This document shows positions 12,182-14,765 of a stretch of DNA of 14,765 nucleotides, piece after piece. Below the pieces are notes generated by a model. The model did not search any database, had not been told where the DNA came from, and was given only the letters and a program-made list of their open reading frames with translations. The position numbers and the translations under genes were made by a program. This DNA comes from Candidatus Woesearchaeota archaeon. Lineage in GTDB: Archaea; Nanobdellota; Nanobdellia; Woesearchaeales; UBA525. Position 1 is the stretch's first letter, and the number at the start of each line of letters is the position of its first letter. Location of the stretch: the NCBI GenBank assembly GCA_003694385.1, contig RFKA01000041.1, positions 1 to 14,765 of the forward strand, read 5' to 3'.

Positions 12182-12694
12182 ATGGTGAATGCACGGCACA
12201 TCCTCGGATATAGACGAAAACGCGAAGGCCGCACGAACTACAAGAAACGCCTCGCACTGCTCAAGTCAGCGAAGCCGCGCCTCGTTGTACGGACGAGCAA
12301 TCGCTATGTGCAAGTGCAACTCGTTACGTACGAGCCTGATGGCGACAAGGTCATTGTAGGCCTCTCATCAAAGTTCTTACAGCAACATGGCTGGAAAGGG
12401 AATGGGAAATCACTTCCCGCAGTGTATATCACCAGCCAATTACTCGCCAAAAAAGCTGTGGAGAAGGGATTTACTGAAGCAATCGCTGACCTCGGCCTGC
12501 AACGGCACCGTGCCCAAGGGCGTCTAGCAGCTGCCATAAAAGGCGCCATTGATGGAGGGCTCTCCCTACCGGCGGACCCCTCCGTGTTCCCCCCAGCTGA
12601 TCGTCTCGCAGGGAAACACCTGGCGGACAACGGCGTGATGGCGAGCACCGTTGCGAAGAAGCTCGGCGTCGAGCTCAAAGGTGATGCAGCATGA
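12182..12694 (+). CDS. rpl18: 50S ribosomal protein L18 (uL18)
   Basis: L18 binds 5S rRNA with L5 in the central protuberance. The 170-residue product shows RRKREGRTNYKKRLALLKSAKPRLVVRTSNRYVQVQLVTYEPDGDKV (spanning about 12-58), LLAKKAVEKGFTEAIADLGL and LAAAIKGAIDGGLSLPAD, all typical of the archaeal/eukaryotic (L5-type) form, which is usually about 185-200 aa. GGAAGG lies 8 nt before the ATG. The stop overlaps S5 as ATGA. Confidence 0.96.
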   Translation: MVNARHILGYRRKREGRTNYKKRLALLKSAKPRLVVRTSNRYVQVQLVTYEPDGDKVIVGLSSKFLQQHGWKGNGKSLPAVYITSQLLAKKAVEKGFTEAIADLGLQRHRAQGRLAAAIKGAIDGGLSLPADPSVFPPADRLAGKHLADNGVMASTVAKKLGVELKGDAA

Positions 12695-13413
12695 AACGAC
12701 CGAATGAGAAACCCGACCTTGATGCTTGGCAGCCCAAAACAGCACTTGGCCGCAAAGTCAAGAACAAGGAGATCCTCTCTATCGACGAGCTGCTCGACAG
12801 TGGGCAGCCCATTCTCGAACCCGAGATTGTCGATGCCCTCCTCGACGTTGAAGTGGACTTGCTCCTCATTGGGCAGGCTAAAGGAAAGTTCGGTGGCGGT
12901 CAGCGCCGCGTCTTCAAGCAGACGCAGAAGAAAACGATGGAGGGCAACAAGCCGAAATTCACCGCCCTCGCAGTCGTCGGCGACCGCAATGGCCACATCG
13001 GCTTCGGCTTGGGCGGCGCGAAGGAAACGCTTCCCGCCCGCGAAAAAGCAGTGCGGAAGGCGAAACTCAACTTGTTCCGCATTAGACGCGGAACGGGGAG
13101 CTGGGAAGATGAGAGCAAAGAGCCTCACTCCATCCCCTTTGCAGTCACCGGCAAGACAGGCAGCGTTGTCATCAAGCTCATGCCCGCGCCCAAAGGAAAA
13201 GGATTGGTGTGTGAGAAAGAAGTCGCGAAGGCACTTGAATTCGCAGGCATCAAAAATGTTTGGTCAAAATCGCTTGGGCAGACAAAGAACAAGATTAATC
13301 TCATCAAGGCACTCGAGAAGGCGCTCCGCCAGCTCAGCGCGACGAAAATTCACAAGCACCACGAGAAAATCCTCTCGATCGTCGAGGGAGGCAAGAAGGA
13401 GGAGGCCGCATGA
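12691..13413 (+). CDS. rps5: 30S ribosomal protein S5 (uS5)
   Basis: S5 lies at the mRNA entry channel and affects decoding fidelity. The 240-residue product has the archaeal N-terminus ([32 protein letters not shown]), the dsRNA-binding-like part [31 protein letters not shown] (89-108), and the C-terminal [27 protein letters not shown] and [19 protein letters not shown]. The family segment GCGSWECxC reads GTGSWEDES (134-142), so three usual cysteines are replaced. ATGA overlaps at both ends couple it to L18 and L30. Confidence 0.96.
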   Translation: MKRPNEKPDLDAWQPKTALGRKVKNKEILSIDELLDSGQPILEPEIVDALLDVEVDLLLIGQAKGKFGGGQRRVFKQTQKKTMEGNKPKFTALAVVGDRNGHIGFGLGGAKETLPAREKAVRKAKLNLFRIRRGTGSWEDESKEPHSIPFAVTGKTGSVVIKLMPAPKGKGLVCEKEVAKALEFAGIKNVWSKSLGQTKNKINLIKALEKALRQLSATKIHKHHEKILSIVEGGKKEEAA

Positions 13414-13733
13414 AAGTAGCCGTACTCGTCCGAGGAATGATTGGTGTTCGGGCGCCCGTTCGCCAGGCACTCCGCTCTCTCGGGCTCACCCGTAAGCACG
13501 CGTTCGCACTCGTCGACGACAAGCAAGAAGGAGTGCTCCGTCTGTGCAAAGATGTCATCACCTACGGCACGGTCTCCCCCGAGACTGCCGAATTGCTCAA
13601 GAAGCGCTCAACGGGCTTGCACCCTCCGCGCGGCGGTTGGGAGCGCAAGGGCATCAAGAAAGGCTTCGCTGAAGGAGGGGCACTCGGCGACCGTGGCGCG
13701 AAGATGGACGACCTTATCAAGAGGATGCTATGA
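13410..13733 (+). CDS. rpl30: 50S ribosomal protein L30 (uL30), compact form
   Basis: L30 is a small large-subunit protein. The first 65 residues match the family core ([63 protein letters not shown]). The last 39 match the archaeal C-terminus ([38 protein letters not shown]). Archaeal L30 is usually about 150 aa, with a segment of roughly 45 residues between these two parts that ends in LKDLPGLKPVF. That segment is absent and the frame is intact, so this looks like a clean internal loss, at 107 aa. Confidence 0.95.
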   Translation: MKVAVLVRGMIGVRAPVRQALRSLGLTRKHAFALVDDKQEGVLRLCKDVITYGTVSPETAELLKKRSTGLHPPRGGWERKGIKKGFAEGGALGDRGAKMDDLIKRML

Positions 13734-14164
13734 TGCGAAGGAAGAAAAATACGCGGCAACGGGGCACGCAGACCCATGGTTGGGGGTCGATGAAGAAGCA
13801 TCGTGGTGCGGGCCACCGCGGTGGCCGCGGAGCCGCCGGCAGCGGCAAGCGTGGCGACGCAAAAAAACCCCGTTATTGGAAAGACGCTGAACGCTATGGG
13901 AAACATGGTTTCGCGAGCGGTACGAAGCGACCACTCGTGACAATGAACATTGGCCACTTAGCCAGCATCCTTGGCCGCCTTGAGGAAGAAGGGCTCGCTC
14001 AGAAAGAGGGTGCGACGCTTACTGTTGACCTCTCCCGTCTCGGCGTCGAACGCCTCCTCGCAGCAGGATCTATTCACACTCCCCTCGTGCTTAAGGTCGC
14101 GTCAGCAACCAAACGGGCAGTACAAAAAGTCGAAGCGGCGGGAGGCACCGTCCAGAATACGTGA
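13730..14164 (+). CDS. rpl15: 50S ribosomal protein L15 (uL15)
   Basis: L15 binds 23S rRNA and helps late 50S assembly. The 144-residue product starts [20 protein letters not shown] with [25 protein letters not shown], the Gly/Arg/Lys-rich archaeal N-terminal arm, then YGKHGFASG and a C-terminal domain ([21 protein letters not shown]). Length is typical. ATG codons at 13730 (overlapping the L30 stop) and 13733 are both possible and differ by one Met. The stop TGA forms part of GTGA in front of SecY. Confidence 0.95.
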   Translation: MMRRKKNTRQRGTQTHGWGSMKKHRGAGHRGGRGAAGSGKRGDAKKPRYWKDAERYGKHGFASGTKRPLVTMNIGHLASILGRLEEEGLAQKEGATLTVDLSRLGVERLLAAGSIHTPLVLKVASATKRAVQKVEAAGGTVQNT

Positions 14165-14169
14165 ACGCG

Positions 14170-14765
14170 ATGGCCGGGATTGACCGAATCCTCGAGAATC
14201 TCCCAGAAGTGGAGGCGCCAAAACAAAAGCGCCTCGCCTTCAAGGAGAAGATGAAGTGGACGCTCATCGTCCTCGCGCTCTATTTTGTCCTCGGGATGAT
14301 TCCCCTCTTCGGGCTCTCGTCGACGAGTCTCCAACAATTCGCATTCTTTGAGATCGTCCTCGGCGCGAGTTTCGGCAGCCTCATCACCCTGGGTATCGGC
14401 CCCATCGTCACCGCGAGTATCGTCCTGCAACTCCTGAACGGCTCGGGCCTCGTGAAGTTTGACCTGACATCAAGCGAAGGCAAAGCCCGCTTCCAGGGAA
14501 TTCAGAAACTCCTGGCGGTGTTCTTCGTCGTCCTCGAAGGATTCATCTACGTCATGACGGGAGGCCTCGCGCCTACCGCAGGCATCCCGGGGTGGCTGCT
14601 CATCTTCCAGCTCTTCCTCGGAGGAATCCTCATCATGCTCATGGACGAGGTCGTCACAAAATGGGGCTTCGGCTCGGGCATCAGCCTCTTCATCGCCGCA
14701 GGCGTTTCGAAGAGGGTTTTCCTCCGCACCTTTAACTGGGTTACCCTTCCTGGGCAGAGCCTCCC
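14170..14765 (+). CDS. secY: Preprotein translocase subunit SecY, N-terminal part (runs off the right edge)
   Basis: SecY forms the protein-conducting channel of the plasma membrane with SecE and Sec-beta. Read from the ATG at 14170 the frame is open for 198 residues to the edge. It shows a short cytoplasmic start, TM1 (about 30-48), the plug helix region (FAFFEIVLGASFGSLITLGIGP, 57-78), TM2b (79-91), TM3 (110-130), TM4 (141-158) and the conserved MDEVVTKWGFGSGISLFIAAG (158-178) leading into TM5. GTGA at 14161-14164, containing the L15 stop, lies 5 nt upstream of the ATG; the in-frame GTG there is an alternative start. It is the usual last gene of the archaeal spc cluster. Confidence 0.96.
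   Translation, partial: MAGIDRILENLPEVEAPKQKRLAFKEKMKWTLIVLALYFVLGMIPLFGLSSTSLQQFAFFEIVLGASFGSLITLGIGPIVTASIVLQLLNGSGLVKFDLTSSEGKARFQGIQKLLAVFFVVLEGFIYVMTGGLAPTAGIPGWLLIFQLFLGGILIMLMDEVVTKWGFGSGISLFIAAGVSKRVFLRTFNWVTLPGQSL

Noticed and set aside
1-14765. Mobile elements, CRISPR arrays, tRNA, rRNA or a defence system
   Set aside because: No transposase or integrase motif, no regularly spaced repeats and no tRNA-like cloverleaf were seen. Gene content and order are those of a conserved housekeeping operon.

Overview
The window is archaeal. From about 2.2 kb to the right edge it holds one uninterrupted, co-directional ribosomal-protein operon in the archaeal S10-spc order: L3, L4, L23, L2, S19, L22, S3, L29, eIF1, S17, L14, L24, S4e, L5, S14, S8, L6, L32e, L19e, L18, S5, L30, L15, SecY. 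S4e, L32e, L19e, an eIF1/SUI1 factor, an archaeo-eukaryotic primase and TATA/BRE-like promoters exclude bacteria. The primase is a single chain that joins a PriS catalytic core to a PriL-type iron-sulfur C-terminal domain. That architecture is known from Nanoarchaeum equitans, so with several slimmed-down proteins here it points to a DPANN lineage (Woesearchaeota/Pacearchaeota-like as a guess) with a GC-rich genome. The phylum is inference.

Layout. Positions 1-168 (minus strand) hold the N-terminal part of a family 2 glycosyltransferase. Positions 169-267 are a compact divergent promoter region; each flanking gene has a TATA-like box about 26 nt before its ATG, which suggests leaderless mRNAs. 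Positions 268-1863 hold the fused primase, followed by a hairpin plus T-tract terminator. Positions 1864-2222 contain no gene. They hold the terminator, a 14-bp tandem duplication, inverted repeats, a strong TATA box and a structured leader of about 125 nt in front of L3. From 2223 onward 24 genes follow with no gap over 10 nt. Ten junctions are ATGA overlaps. At several others the upstream TGA stop is part of a GTGA ribosome-binding site for the next ATG. SecY runs off the right edge.

The operon makes ribosome components, an initiation factor (eIF1) and the core of the Sec translocon as one probably translationally coupled unit. The main departures from the usual archaeal forms are: long low-complexity tails on L4, L22, S3 and L32e; a compact L30 without the usual central segment; S17 without its Cys-bearing N-terminal extension; eIF1 and S5 with family cysteines replaced; a long basic N-terminus on S14; and no RNase P Rpp29 gene between L29 and S17, where many archaea have it. 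No mobile element, CRISPR array, tRNA or rRNA was found, and no clearly new multi-gene system. The novelty lies in the primase fusion, the remodelled ribosomal proteins and the operon leader.
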